From Axinella damicornis (Eukaryota > Porifera > Demospongiae > Axinellida > Axinellidae): a stretch of DNA of 64,000 nt. The first letter of the stretch is position 1. The number at the start of each line of letters is the position of its first letter. A program made the position numbers and the translations under genes. The notes beneath the pieces were generated by a model that did no database searches, had not been told where the DNA came from, and saw only the letters and a list, made by a program, of their open reading frames with translations. This document shows positions 23,231 to 35,561 of the stretch, piece after piece. The DNA lies in assembly GCA_963931865.1 (NCBI GenBank), contig OZ007508.1, forward strand, positions 5,029,446-5,093,445, written 5' to 3'.

Positions 23231-24318
23231 TCATGTACTGAGAGCAGCCTTCTCTAACCTCCATGCCTCGTGAGTCAGCAACCCCATCTTCAGTACTTGC
23301 TTTGCGCTGTCCTCGGGTGATTTGATCCTTGCACTTGGCAGACGGTCACAGTGGCTTTCAAAGCAGTAATATTCCGATGATAAAAGCTTGGTAGGAGGAT
23401 GATCGATCAAGTATCTGTTCAAGTGACTTTCATCGTGCCAACTTGCAGTATAGCTTCCCAGGTTGAAATCTCTCTGTATATTAGCCTGTATTACATCCGA
23501 CATGTGATATATTTCATCTCTACAGCCGCCAAAAAATGCTCCTGAATAATAGTATGAACCTTCAGATAATTTTACGTAAGCTGTGGAGAGTGGATTTGTG
23601 TCGTAAGGAAATGTGCTCCTTTTCTCTGCATAATGCAGCGGATGCAGGGTTGCAACGCGGTACTCCAAGGCTTCTGCATCAACCTCATCATGGAAGATCA
23701 CATCCACATCAATACAAAATATGAAGTCCATACCTTGAAAGTGATCCCAGTGTGACTGCATCATTGCAAATCGTAACATGGAGTTGTGAGGCCAACCTCT
23801 GTCTTTCTCCTCCAGCACAACAATCGTTCTGTTTGACCTTATTTTGGAGACGATCTGGATTATCTGTGAAGACAAAGTAGGTAACGTTCTGACTGTTCAT
23901 AAAATAGCGATCTGCACTGCCGATAAGACGTTCCAGAAATACAACATACTTGTCAATTGCTGCTACCACTAGACCAACACTATACGGCCCACTGTGGAGT
24001 CTCGCAGTTGCGTTAATATCCACCGTGAAACTCCACACAATCGGCGCACCCCACGGTGTCTCCACATACACTCGACGCATAGAAGCACTCACTCGGGGAA
24101 GCCGGTCTCGAAACGACTGAAGATAATCTCGCCCAAAAGGGCATTTCAATACTTTGCGATACAGTGGCTGCTCGCGCTGTTGACCATGCCCAGCTGAGAC
24201 GGCGTATGTCCTGTGGTTGCCATACAGTATTCCATGCATACATATACTGAGGCTCACTGAAATTATCGCGAGAGCCAACAGACATGCTGCCAATAAAGAG
24301 CGCAAGGCACTTCTCCAT
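23231..24318 (-). pseudogene. GT6 (ABO-type) glycosyltransferase, frameshifted copy in unit A
   Basis: Same intronless gene as 47230-48321 but with two breaks. There is one extra G at about 24306-24307, some five codons after the start, and a 2-nt loss (CT) at about 23851 just after the FTDNP motif. The downstream frame still carries the DVD metal motif and WHDESHLN. Either break alone would remove the catalytic domain. Substitutions elsewhere are few, so inactivation is recent, or these are assembly errors. I infer a pseudogene; sequencing error remains possible. Confidence 0.82.
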
Positions 24319-24507
24319 GAAAGGACTGACTGTGCGGGGCAACCGTGACGATCGAGTTCCCCAACCTTAAGCTTCTGTTTGATTTACGAAGTGGCTATTC
24401 GTCCGGTACCTATATATGTACTTCCTGCCGGCCCAATATCCGATATCCACGTCGAAAATAGCCTCGTTCCCAGGCCTACCCCGTTGCATAATTGGGGCGA
24501 GCGTGAG

Positions 24508-24735
24508 CCTCCCTCCCTCCCCTTCCTCCCTCCCTCTCTCCCTCCCCTTCCTCCCTCTGCTCCCTCCCTCCCTCCCTCCCCTTCCTCCGCTCCCTCCCTC
24601 CCTCCCTCCCTCCCCCCCCCCCCCCCCTCCCTCCCTCCCTCCCTCCCTCCCTCCCTCCCTCCCTCCCTCCCTCCCTCCCTCCCTCCCTCCCTCCCTCCCT
24701 CCCTCCCTCCCTCCCTCCCTCCCTCCCTCCCTTCC
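24508..24735 (+). repeat. CCCT-rich array at the unit junction
   Basis: Pyrimidine array between the unit A end and the first exon of unit B. It matches the array at 1-46 that precedes exon 8 in unit A, so the join lies in or next to simple sequence. Confidence 0.9.
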
Positions 24736-24737
24736 AG

Positions 24738-26083
24738 ATATCACCCAGCTGCCCACCCGAGGACCCTGCAGTAAGTATGAGCTGGATATAGAGGAGGGAA
24801 AGTTCCGCGGAGAGATAGAGATAACCTTTGAAGGAGATCCTTTCAAGGTGAGAGGATGTCTTGCATGTGTGTACTTGTGAGTATTATCCTATCACTTACA
24901 GTAGATTACGTAATTTTGCGTAACTAAGTGACACAGAGGTGGTCAGGGTGTAATATTGTGCGTGAGAGTCTGGAGCTCAGGGTGGCAAGAATGCAACACC
25001 AGCTAGCAGCCTGCTAGAATTGACATGCAGAAAACATTTGTGAGGAAGATGGCATGTTGATGCATACATGACTGTGTACCAGTTTGGCATTCGGTGTATG
25101 CTGATTACTTGGGGCAAGCCTGAGCAAACCCCACATATACGACCACAGTTGTCTGTGGAAAGTAGAGCAGCATGGAGACCGGGAAATGAAGCTGTGTGAA
25201 TAGTTTTTCCACCAGGGAGCGGGGCGGAGGGAGGGAGGAAAGGGGAGAGGGATGGGAGAAAGGAGGGAAATGCAGCAACCACAAGGTGGTTGGGGTTGTG
25301 TACACACATGCACACTCACACACATGCACACCTGTTCACATGCCTGTTCACATGCACACATACACACATGCCCACAGGGAATAGCATGCAACCTGGACTC
25401 TCCTGCCTTCAAGAAGCTCAGTGAAGCGACAAAGGAGGTGCTTGGAGAGAGCAAGCCATACTCCATCTGTGGCAGCTTGCCACTGGTTGGTGACCTCCAG
25501 GAAGCAGGCTTTGATGTGCAGGTGGGTTTGGCGATAGCAGGGGTGTCAGAAGCAGGGTTGCATGGTGGGGCAGCCTGGGCCATCCCACTTTTCATGTCAG
25601 GTTTTGTCGTAGGCCTTTGGGCTTTGACCTTTTACATGTTCAGCATGATGGCTTTGTCCGGTTTTGTCTGATGATAGCCAATTGGTGGCAACTTGCTACC
25701 AGACCTCTTCCTGAAGACTGAAAATTGTGGCAAAAAGGTTTGCACAATTCTCGGGGTGTTTCAAGCCTTCTTAAAAATCGGCTACTGCATGGCCTCTGAT
25801 ATTGTGCCCGATGACTGCTCCTTCCTGAGCTTCTGACGGGGCTTGGATAGTCATGTGGTTGTTATGTGATACATCACACGCTGTTTCGCTTAAGTGCAAT
25901 AATTGGATCTCTCTTTCCTTCCTTCCTTCCCTCCCTCCCTCCCTCCCTCCCTCCCTCCCTCCCCAGATCTGTGGCTATGGTCACAGCAGTGTTTACCATG
26001 GTGACAATGAATACTGCACTCTCTCTGTAATGGAGAAGGCATTCAAGATCCTGTGCACGCTGCTCAACAAGTTCAACCAGTAG
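24738..26083 (+). pseudogene. Orphan 3' end of an ArgE-like gene (exons 8-10 only)
   Basis: Exons 24738-24847, 25378-25521 and 25967-26083 are nearly identical to those at 47-1780. Upstream there is only the CCCT array and then the divergent glycosyltransferase, so exons 1-7, which carry His92, Asp94, Asp124 and the Glu pair, are missing. The open part would encode ~123 residues with only the last metal ligand, so no enzyme is expected. It is best read as a by-product of the unit join. Its last intron is ~300 nt shorter than its counterpart because the CCCT array has shrunk. Confidence 0.85.
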
Positions 26084-26440
26084 ATTGAGCTACATGTGCA
26101 TGGAAGTGAATACCCGAACCGTGAACACAGTTAGTTTTGGAATTTTCAGCGTAGATGGTTTTCCTTACATGTATGCTGGAGTTAAATTTCTGAATTCCAC
26201 AGGAATTAGGCACTGTAATAATCTACCATAGACATGTCAGGATATCAGCATGCTGCAAAAACTATAATCTCAGACACCTACTGATCAAGCAACCAAACGC
26301 TTCCCAGATGTTAATCTCCAGGCAGCAATGCTCTCGCTCTCTCCGTTGAGGTTCTCAGGTTGACGGCAATCCAATCTACATGGATCCAGCCAGCATCCTC
26401 GTCCTAATTGGTCACGCGTCTGCATAATTTCTGGATAGTG

Positions 26441-26450
26441 GGGGCGGGGC
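26441..26450 (+). promoter_or_regulatory. GC box upstream of B1
   Basis: GGGGCGGGGC ~110 bp before the B1 start, conserved with A1, with an inverted CCAAT (ATTGG) about 35 bp further upstream. A promoter role is inferred from motif and position only. Confidence 0.4.
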
Positions 26451-26559
26451 TCAAACGCGCGGCCTCGAGCGTCTGGCCGGCCGTGGGTATATCACCTCAG
26501 TCTCGCAGAAAGTTTTTGCGAGTCAATTAAGCTATAGCTATAGTGCTCGAGAGAGAGAT

Positions 26560-29500
26560 ATGGCGTTGCAGATGGAGCTGAACAAAGACCGCTACGTGTC
26601 GCTGTTGGAGAAGCTGATAGGAGAGGTGGAGTCCCTACAGAACAACCCGCCGAAATTCGTGCCCCAGGAGGACAAGTGAGCCTTGCAAGATAACCCTGCA
26701 CACTCGCATTAGCACTTTTCGCTATTTGTGTAACCCTTGCATTATTGCAAATTATATCAAAATGAATAAAAAAAAGCCCTTCTATCGCAACTTCCTGCAG
26801 GTACTTCCAATTTATCGTCTCGAAACAAAGTCTGGGTGGGAGCGAGTCAATAAAGCTACCGGAACGAAATTCGCCTCTGAACTGGCGCTGAGTAGTTAAG
26901 TAACGGGCTTTCAAAACGTACGATGCCTGCTCTAGAATGACGACGAGTTCGGATCAAACATGCGGCGCTGACGTTGAACCATCAGCGCCTGCGCGAGTTA
27001 GGCGCTATTTTGGAGTGGTACGGAATAGAGGTTTGAAGTGTCTATATCTGTCCGCGCGAAGCGCGGAAAATTTATTTCACCTTCATTAATTTTTTCAGTT
27101 GTCTGGATGGGCTCTCGTGGCACCTTCGTGCTTTGCACTGCACTGTAACTGCTTTCTGCTTTCCGTATAATCCGTGACCGTCGACGTGGAATGGCGATAA
27201 TGCGCTTTGCGCGCATAACTTCTATCCGGTAGCCCACGCCTACTAATTATAGTGCAAGCGTGAGCGCGCCCCACATAGACGAGTTTGCTGCGAATTTTCG
27301 TTTATAGACTAGAGAAGACACGAACTATAAACAGTCTACTTCAACAAGGCCAGAGCGACTTGGATCTGGAGACTGTCTGACTAAGACACGTATACCTCAA
27401 CAAGGCGTGACTGAGACACGAGCTATGAACAGTCCACCACAGCCGTACCTAGGCGACTAAAAAGTGGTACGGCCAAAACCGTACCGGCCGTACCGGCGGC
27501 GCCGGCCCTGAGGTCCATAGATAATATTGAACTGCTGGGCGCTGTACCCAATCATTAAACAGCAATTTCAAAGCATTAATCATACTGTTAGAGTCGGTAG
27601 ACTCTTAGACTATTATGTAGGGATACAACGGACACGCAATAGCTAGCTAGCTACATGTCACAATATGCCAATACAATCTCTCAAAATCTCAAAAACGGGC
27701 GGCAAAGAAGCAACTTACTATTCATCTTCGAGTGTTTCCTGGCCAAGAAGACGCCCAGTGTCGTGAATAACCGTCGCGAAAGCAAAACGTCACCCGGCAA
27801 ACCGCCCGGCAAAATCGGTTTTCTTCTTCTTTCTTCAGACAAATTTGGCGGACTCCCTCACGACGGTGTTCGCACAAAACAGCAGCATTTTACACTGAGC
27901 AGTGCACGATCCCATCGCTTTTTGGCAACTTCGAAGCGCTTGAAACCGCCCACTCAATAACTAGGGCGACGCCATTTTCTTCATATAATTATGTGCGCAT
28001 GCGTAGAGCAACTTTAACTCAAAATTTGTGTACTGTGCGTGGTAACAAAAAATGAGGTAACAAGTGTAAAAAACATTAAAAATGTATGGAGATGTAGGGA
28101 TAGCAGAACAGCAAGAAGTAAGAAAACAAGCAGGGATGATGGCATAAAACATACAACACCCTACATACTTTTCTCATTATACATGACTTATGTAGAGAGA
28201 TATGTAAGATGGGGTTGTATACTGAACTGTTTTATGCCATCATCCCTGCTTGTATTCTTACTTTTTGCTGTTCTGCTATCCCTACATCTCCATACATTTT
28301 TAATGTTTTTTACACTTTAATAAACAACCTGGTTGTTAAACTCTTTTAACTCTATACCCCCGAGGCGCATGCGCAGAAATCAATCGCGTGGTTACACAAA
28401 AGCTAATGAAAAATGGCGATTTTTGTGTTGTATCGATTCATTGGCATTGTATCTTGTAAAATAGCTGAGTTCAGGTATTGATATTATTTGTCTTGAAAAC
28501 AAACCTTCTTCGTTCCTGAAGTAGTCCCGCGACTTGACAGTGAGGCCTGGGAAAGCCACAACGGTGGAAACGAGGGTTGTCGCCGTGCTCACGAGAATGA
28601 CGGCAAAACCACGGCAGAGGTTGGCTGACTGGCCCAGCAACGGTAGGTATCCAGTGTGGGTGAGATATCTGGCTAGTACAAACTCGATACAACAACTTGA
28701 TCGTACGATATAAGCTGTAATATGCCGTCACTAAGTACACATCGATCGACAAGTAAACTTCTAACGCGATTTGTGGGGAAAGTCCCTATAGAAAGCCACA
28801 GTTAATTATGCTTCACTCGACTTCCTGTGACACGTAAATCACTTATCCAAAGTCCGATCGCGTAGCTATGGCGATAAATAGCCGGAATCCAGTTTCGGGC
28901 GCATACGGGCGCTCTAGGGTTTAACGGACGCTTAATTATTGGGCGCATACGGGCGCTATAGGGGGTAAAGGGTTAAACACACTCTAGAGCTATCAAGCAT
29001 CTTCTTGATGCTCTGAAACCGTACACAGTTGAGAATGGTGGAGTTCTGAAGGTGGAGCACGTGTGGTATGTGGAGGGGAGGGGGAACCTGATCATTGAGT
29101 ACACACCAGAGGGAGCCCAGGGTGAGTGATGGAGGTGGGGGGGGGGGGGGATGGGGTGCAGGAATTTGGCCTGGGATTGGGGTTGGTGTTTCCAGGCCCG
29201 TATAACACCAGAGCCAGGAGCTGAGGGTGAGTGACAGAGGGGGCGGAGATTTGGCATGGTGTTTCCAAGCCCCTGCTCTAGAATGACAACGAGTTCGGAT
29301 CAAACATGCGGCGCTGACGTTGAACCATAGATAATATTGAACTGCTGGGCGCTGTACCCAATCATTAAACAGCAATTTCAGAGCATTAATCATAGAGTCG
29401 GAGGGGGAGGAGATTTGGCATGGTGTTTCCAGGCCCCTGCTATGGTGTTTCCAGGCCCTTGCCATGGTATGGCTAGCTAGGAATATAAACCACGCCCACC

Positions 29501-32500
29501 CATGTGGGAATCACCGCATTGCAGAAAGTGGCATGTCATAAGTGGTCTAGCCTCGTTCCCAGGCCATTCCCACTGAAAGTATTTGCAGTATGCAAATATG
29601 ATACAGTGATCAAATATGCTGCATGGGAGAAAGGGCTGGGAACCAACTAGGCGTGAGGTCTGGAGATGCTTTGTGCTTCCTGCAGAGACTGCAAAGTAAC
29701 TGTGAGAAGCTGTGAGAAGCGTGGCCATTTAAGTCATCAGGAATCCGAGGGCTCATTGCTTTTACACTGTACTGTCACTGTTTTCTGCTTCCGTGCCATC
29801 TTTCTCAGTGTTTATTCTTTCTGCTTCTTAGCGTGACTAGTCACCATGTTGTTTTGCGACTTTCACTAACCACTTAAATTGCTTGCTGTGTATGAACCTT
29901 GACCTTGTGTCACAGCACGTTCTACCTGGATGCAGTTATTGTAGGTGTGGGACAGAAGTTTGGTACTGAGCTTCTGTAAAAAATATCAGCAGTATCAAAA
30001 AGTGGTACGGCTCAGGCTGTACTGACTCCTATGGCCCTGGTTTCTATAGAGATCACATTGCTACAGAAGCACAGCCAGCTTCGATACCATGCACTACCTA
30101 CACCGTCCTTAATCCTAGCCCTGTTTCCCGTTATTTTCCGGGGGGTTGCAATTGGGGAAGTGGCCTGGTTACATCTTGTACTCTTCCCCTACTGTTATAA
30201 TTATGTTGTAGTGAGTGTTGTGGTGACCACACTCAGGGACGGTGGCGTTTGTCGGGAGTCACCTGGACGTGGTCCCGGCCAACCCTGAGACGTGGGAGAG
30301 GAACCCCTTCAAGCTTGTTGTGGAGGTAAGCTAATATTCAGAGATGCAACCAGACTATTTTCTGCCGAGGCAGTATGATGCTGGAGGCAATTTGCACCTT
30401 GCCAGAAACTGCACGAAGGGCGGGATATTTTTTTGCACCCCCCCCCCCCCCCCCCCCCCCCTGACCCACTCCCTTCACATACACACACCTCACCAGGGAG
30501 ACAAGCTGTATGGCCGTGGTACCACGGACTGCCTGGGACACGTGGCACTGATCACCGAGCTGTTCATTCAGTTGGCAGAGAAGAAGCCAAAGCTGAAATA
30601 TTCTGTGGCTGCTGTCTTCATTGCTTGGTGAGTAAATGCTGAGAGAATATGCAGAGACTTGGTCTCACTCATTAGGAGCGAGACTTGCTCATTTTGATGA
30701 ATTAAAGCACTGCGTATATCCTCTCACTTACCAACTTAGTGTCGATAGTTCAGCGGTTTGTGCACAAAACACCTAACAGCTCCTTTTTGTAGAACTGTAG
30801 TTTGGTTTCTAGTACATGGAGCTAGCCCTGCTGTTTTACACATGCACACGCACACACACACACGCACATGCACACATACACACGGGCACACTTATACACA
30901 TTATACCCATATAAACACTCAGTGAGGAAAACAACTCAATCCGGGGAGTGGGTGTGGACAAAATGATGGAATGTGGGAAGTTGGACCACCTCAAGAACGG
31001 ACCCGTCTTCTGGGTGGACACAGCAGACTGCCATCCCTGCATAGGTGTGGGGGATGTACATGTGCCTGTCAAGTAACCTGATGATTTGACTGTTGTTTTA
31101 CTGTCATGTGATCTTGTGTGACGGACATGTCACTTCCCACCATAGGTACAGCCTCTGCTGCTATATGGACGATGAAGTTCAAAGGTCGTCTCTTCCATTC
31201 GGGCCTGCCCCACAAAGGGATCAACTCCATTGAGCTAGCCAGTGAGGCCATGGCATATATACAGCGGAGGTTTTATGAGGACTTCCCTCCCGTGAGTGTT
31301 TGCACGTTGGCGGGGGGAGTGAATGTGGGGTGTGAGTATTTGTGTGGGTGGTTGTGACATCATACATGTGAAGATTGTGCACCTAGCTGTAATTACGTTT
31401 CCACAAGAACATCTGTGAGCCAGGTTTTGCAGTTAGCAAACTCCTAGGTCTCTCCTCGTCAGCGAATCCAGTCAACATCATGCTTCAGGTGTTCACTTCA
31501 AAGTGGATATTTGTATGATATATTGTCAGACCTCTCAGCTAGCTCTTAAGTATACAATACCACATGCTGAGTATTGCTGCATGCCAGACTTCTGAATTAA
31601 TTAATCCTTGATTGCTAGCTCCACAACAACTCCTTTGCTGTGTCTTTGTTAGCCAGAGATAGCATCGTAGCAGCTAGAATCACCGTAAAACGACCAATCA
31701 ATCGATTGCAAACAAGACGCAAGATTGCTATGATGGTGACATCATTCATAATTATTTATTAGCTCTGAGGGCTTGATCCTGCATTGCGTTGCACTTTAGC
31801 CTTGGAGAGGAGACTCCATAGTTCCACCAGTAACATGTAGGAGAGCCATCCACCACTTCATACTGGTATAGTGTTACTTTCAGTTTCACTGTTATGGTGA
31901 ACTCTGCCACTCTGAATACCATTGCACTGGCTCCAATGTGGCTCTGAGAATGGTTCAACAGGTACAGAGCTCTCAACCACTTAAGGCTAATATGAGTGAG
32001 AGCTTAGGTGAAAATGAGTGAGATCAGTGTCTAAATGAGTGAGATAAGCCATCGAAGTCAACGGTAATAAGTTATTAGCCAAGTTCTATCAAACTCAACA
32101 GATTATCCAAGTACATACGTACATACAGTGCAATGGAAGGAGTGTGGGTCATCCTTCACGCTTAATGCATGGCCATCTTTTCTGCCAGCATGCTTGGAAA
32201 CCAGTCTTGTATGCAGCTGCCCCAGCAAGCTTTTTGATGGAAGTCTGCTGGCCATCAAGTGAAGGCACTGGCAGTTGCTCATGATCAGTGTCACTGATAT
32301 CCTCCTCACTGTCAGCCATGGGAATCACAACCTCTTCAGTCAAGTTAATAGTAGTAATACTTCCACTATAGTCTCATGCAGGTGTGCGGCGCGCGTTCGA
32401 ACCTGTTGCTTATACATGCGCATAAGCTCTAGACCAGACCACCGCGCCCCTATGTAGTCTCGTTCCTGTTCTTACATCTGCTGCATGGGAACTAGCATAA

Positions 32501-35500
32501 CTGTCCTCAGCGTGCAAAAGTCTGGGAAGAGGCTGCCTGGAATAACGGATTGCGTGAGAATCAGGCCGCTATGCGTGAGAGCGTGAGTTGCTGGTGAAAT
32601 GCGTGAGAGTTGAGAGCTCTGCAGGTGCGGTCTTGTATCAAACAGCATCATCTGCACCTTCCACTATCTACTCCTAACTAGCCCCCATTAATCTCTTTTA
32701 CATACTGCAAATCATCAACAAATGGAGGAGGGAACGGTCTGGGAACAAGGCTAACTTTCACTCCTCCTCCATTACCCCTTTCCTCCTTACCTAATCCTTT
32801 CCTCCACACGCTGTCATCCCTCAGCACCCTAGTGAGGAGCGCTATCATTTTGCCACACCCTCCACGATGAAGCCAACCCAGGTCAAATGTTCTGAGGGAT
32901 CCATCAACCAGATACCTCCGTGGACTGAGATGCGTGGAGACCTTCGCGTCACACCCTTTTACAATGTGTACGATGCCATAAAGAAGGCGGAGGGTTATGT
33001 GAAAGACCTCAATGACGGTAAGTTACGTGATATCCTTAGCAACTACTTTTGTGACCATGAGTTATCTCACCACCCGGTTTTGCTTTTCATGACTCCACTT
33101 TACCTCCACCTCTCCCTCCCTCCTCCCTTCTCCTCCCTCCCTCCTCACTCCCTTCTGCTCCCTCCCTGTCCCTCCCTCCCACCCTCCTCGGCTCCCTCCC
33201 TCCCTCCCTACCCCAACCCTCCCTCCCTCCCTCCCTCCCTCCCTCGATCCCTCCCTCCCTCGATCCCTCCCTCACTGCCTGCTCGCCTGCCTGCCTGCCT
33301 GCCTGCCAGATATCACCCAGCTGCCCACCCGAGGACCCTGCAGTAAGTACGAGCTGGATATAGAGGAGGGACAGTTTCGTGGAGAGATAGAGATATCCTT
33401 TGAGGGAGATCCCTTCAAGGTGAGAGGAGATCTTGCATGTATGCTTATTTGACTTGCAGGCGTGTCCGTCATTTACAGTTCGGTGTATGTATGATCTTGT
33501 ATCAAGGGGGTGACACTCCCATAGATGCTGTAGTCAGAGCTGTGACCGGGCTTATCGGCAAATCTTGACCCCGTATACTAAGGAAGGGGTGGAGTTGCTA
33601 CGCATTCTTCCCTATACTATCGGCGGTCAAGCAGTCAACGGCTGAAATACAGCACAGTCAAACGATCAAGAGTCTTTTGCGATGTGGTCAAGTGGTCAAG
33701 CAGCAAAAATGACTGTCAAGATTTCTTGACCCCGGTTGCAGCTGTGACTATGGCGTCAATGGGAGAGTAACCCCCTTGTGTATGAGTGATGCTGAGATTT
33801 GTTGGACTTCGAGTGTGGAGCCACTCCAAGCAGGATCGCGAAAGCCTTGAAGGTGGTAGAGGCCATTGTTTTACAAGTAGCGACAGCGATCACTCAAAGG
33901 ATCCACCGTGCCAGATGACATATATTGCCACTTTTCTGCAGCTTCTGCTTGCACTTTTTACACCCACAATTGCGCCCAATACAAGCCAGCCACTAAACAT
34001 TTCGCAGAGTGACGCAACAACAGAAAAACTACCGTTAGCAACACCAACTACCGCAAACATGAACTTTGTTTTATGCTATAATCCCTCTGCTATCCCTACT
34101 CATTACATGCTTCCTCAGTCTTGCCCTCTCAGGTATTATGCTTTCAGCATTGGCTGAAGAATCACTGATCCTTGCAACAGCTCAAGCACCGAGTCAACCC
34201 CTTTTGAATGGGGTTGGGGCTGAGGATGGGTACATAGTGGCATGTCCCTTGATGGGTCATCACTAAACCCTTGTAATTTCGGAGAAAATTGTAGAGGCTT
34301 GTACCGTAAGTGCTCTACCACTCTACTTCTGTGTCAAAATTGATGATTCCGCAGACGCCAAGCTTCACTTACCAGTACTCTAGTACTCTAGCAACAGCAC
34401 TATAGTGACCTGCTGATGTCGATTTTGTGCAAAGTAAAGTTTTCAAAGTGAGCTAAAAACTGTCAAACTAAACATATCCTACATTAATCCTTAAGTTGAG
34501 CGCTTTCTTTTTGATACCTTATATACTTAGTCTAGTACCTGCAGCGCCCACTAGAATGGTAACAGACAGACAGACACAAGACACACACACACACACAATG
34601 TGTACTAGAAACTCACTCTGCAAGGGCGGGTGAGGTTATTAAGGGGCAGGAGGGAGGGATTATCTCATGAGGCTCAGAGCATTATGAATGCAAGATGCAC
34701 CTGAATTATGTACTAGTTACTGACCACACTGAGTAAAGACATGATTGCAGCTATATCAGTTACATAACTCAACCACACGGTGGGTGTGAGCTCCTGTATG
34801 TGATTTTGCTCCATACACACACACACATACGTACACATGCTTAATTACATGCACACTCACACACGCCCATACACATGCCCACAGGGAATTGCATGCAACC
34901 TGGACTCTCCTGCCTTCAAGAAGCTCGATGAAGCCACAAAGGAGGTGCTTGGAGAGAGCAAGCCATACTCTGTGACTGGCAGCTTGCCATTGGTCAAGGA
35001 CCTACAAGACGTGGGGTTTGATGTGCAGGTGTGCTATATAGCTGATACTTGATTGTACAATTTGATATGGATACAAAAGCGTTTGCATAAGCATAATAAT
35101 TGGGTCATTGCCCCTCCTCTCCCTTCCCCTCACCTCCTTTTCCTCCTTTCGTCCCTCCCACCCTCCCTCCTGCCACTCTCCTCCCCTCCCCCTCCTTCCC
35201 CCCTCCCTCCCCTCCCCCTTCCTCCCCCTCCCTCCCCTCCCCCCTCCCTCCCCTCCCCCTCCCTCCCCTCCCCCTCCCTCCCCTCCCCCTCCCTCCCTCC
35301 CTCCCTCTCTCCCTCCCTCCCTCCCTCCCTCCCTCCCTCCCTCCCTCCCTCCCTCCCTCCCTCCCTCCCTCCCTCCCTCCCTCCCTCCCTCCCTCCCTTC
35401 CTCCCTCCCTCGCTCCTTCCCTCCCTCTCTCCCTCCCTCCCCAGCTCTGTGGCTATGGTCACAGCAGTGTTTACCACGGTGACAATGAATACTGCACTCT

Positions 35501-35561
35501 CTCTGTAATGGAGAAGGGATTTAAGATCCTGTGCACGCTGCTGGACAAGTTCAACCAGTAG
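26560..35561 (+). CDS. ArgE-like M20 metallopeptidase/deacetylase, gene B1 (10 exons)
   Basis: Exons: 26560-26675, 28988-29121, 30237-30325, 30497-30627, 30923-31044, 31146-31291, 32825-33017, 33310-33419, 34885-35028, 35445-35561. They total 1302 nt, or 433 residues. This is the unit B counterpart of A1, with the same exon lengths and all M20 metal residues. Private changes include KLVVE for KLCVE at the end of exon 3, LQDVGFD for LQEAGFD, and LCGYG for ICGYG at the start of exon 10. It keeps the Tyr that A1 has changed to Cys. Introns carry a TTAA element (28350-28972), a hAT-like element (31965-32621) and the segment inverted relative to A1. The gene looks functional; the substrate is unknown. 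Confidence 0.9.
26983..27510 (-). mobile_element. Non-autonomous CAG..CTG element, complete copy in intron 1 of B1
   Basis: Ends CAGCGCCTGCGCG and GGCGCCGGCCCTG form an imperfect inverted repeat. The locus at about 29310-29335 shows the uninterrupted flank (GTTGAACCATAGATAATATT). CCAT occurs on both sides but is offset by five bases on the right, so the TSD is unclear. The element is shared with unit A at 3010-3508, so insertion predates the split. Confidence 0.75.
28057..28320. mobile_element. Long-hairpin MITE, copy 2
   Basis: Complementary arms of ~105 nt start at AACAAGTGTAAAAAACATTA and end with its complement. It is the orthologue of 3911-4140, and its right arm is better preserved here. 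Confidence 0.85.
28350..28972 (+). mobile_element. TTAA-flanked non-autonomous element, unit B only
   Basis: 623-bp insertion in intron 1 of B1. A1 reads CTCTTTTAAACACACTC without it. TTAA is at 28346-28349 and 28973-28976. Ends CTCTATACCCCC and, inverted, CCCTTTACCCCC match at 10 of 12 positions. A piggyBac-type origin is inferred from the TTAA; Kolobok elements also use TTAA. Confidence 0.87.
31965..32621 (-). mobile_element. hAT-like element with transposase remnant, unit B only
   Basis: 657-bp insertion in intron 6 of B1. A1 reads TTCAACAGGTGCGGTC without it. The terminal repeats CAGAGCTCTCAAC are perfectly inverted and resemble the CAGNGNTTCTCAA ends of Charlie/Tip100-type hAT elements. 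The flanks CAGGTA and CAGGTG suggest a short, slightly altered TSD. A minus-strand frame at 32149-32343 has an acidic stretch followed by a FQACWQKRWPCI segment like the N-terminal part of hAT/ZNF862-type transposases. It is a fragment only. Confidence 0.8.
33106..33300 (+). repeat. CCCT/CCTG array, intron 7 of B1
   Basis: Pyrimidine-rich array that ends in GCCT units directly before the exon 8 acceptor. The A1 counterpart ends in CCCT units, so the array edge has turned over. Confidence 0.9.
34037..34352 (+). other. Segment inverted relative to unit A
   Basis: Reverse complement of 9150-9473 with collinear flanks. The ancestral orientation cannot be told from these two copies. Confidence 0.88.
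35107..35442 (+). repeat. CCCT-rich array, last intron of B1
   Basis: Long pyrimidine microsatellite ending at the exon 10 acceptor. Confidence 0.93.

Larger units (their letters stand above)
1..24485 (+). repeat. Segmental duplication, unit A
   Basis: This ~24-kb block is repeated in the same orientation as unit B at 24486-48483. Exons, intron ends, minisatellites and flanks correspond in order throughout. The offset falls from ~24.69 kb at the left to ~24.00 kb at the right because each unit carries private insertions and deletions. The left edge may lie before the window, since base 1 is already inside the CCCT array that precedes the first exon. The right edge is set by the loss of similarity just after the shared ccccgtt near 24485 and 48483. 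Confidence 0.93.

Noticed and set aside
23994..24197. Short plus-strand frames over the glycosyltransferase
   Set aside because: Shadow frames of the minus-strand GT6 coding sequence in both units.
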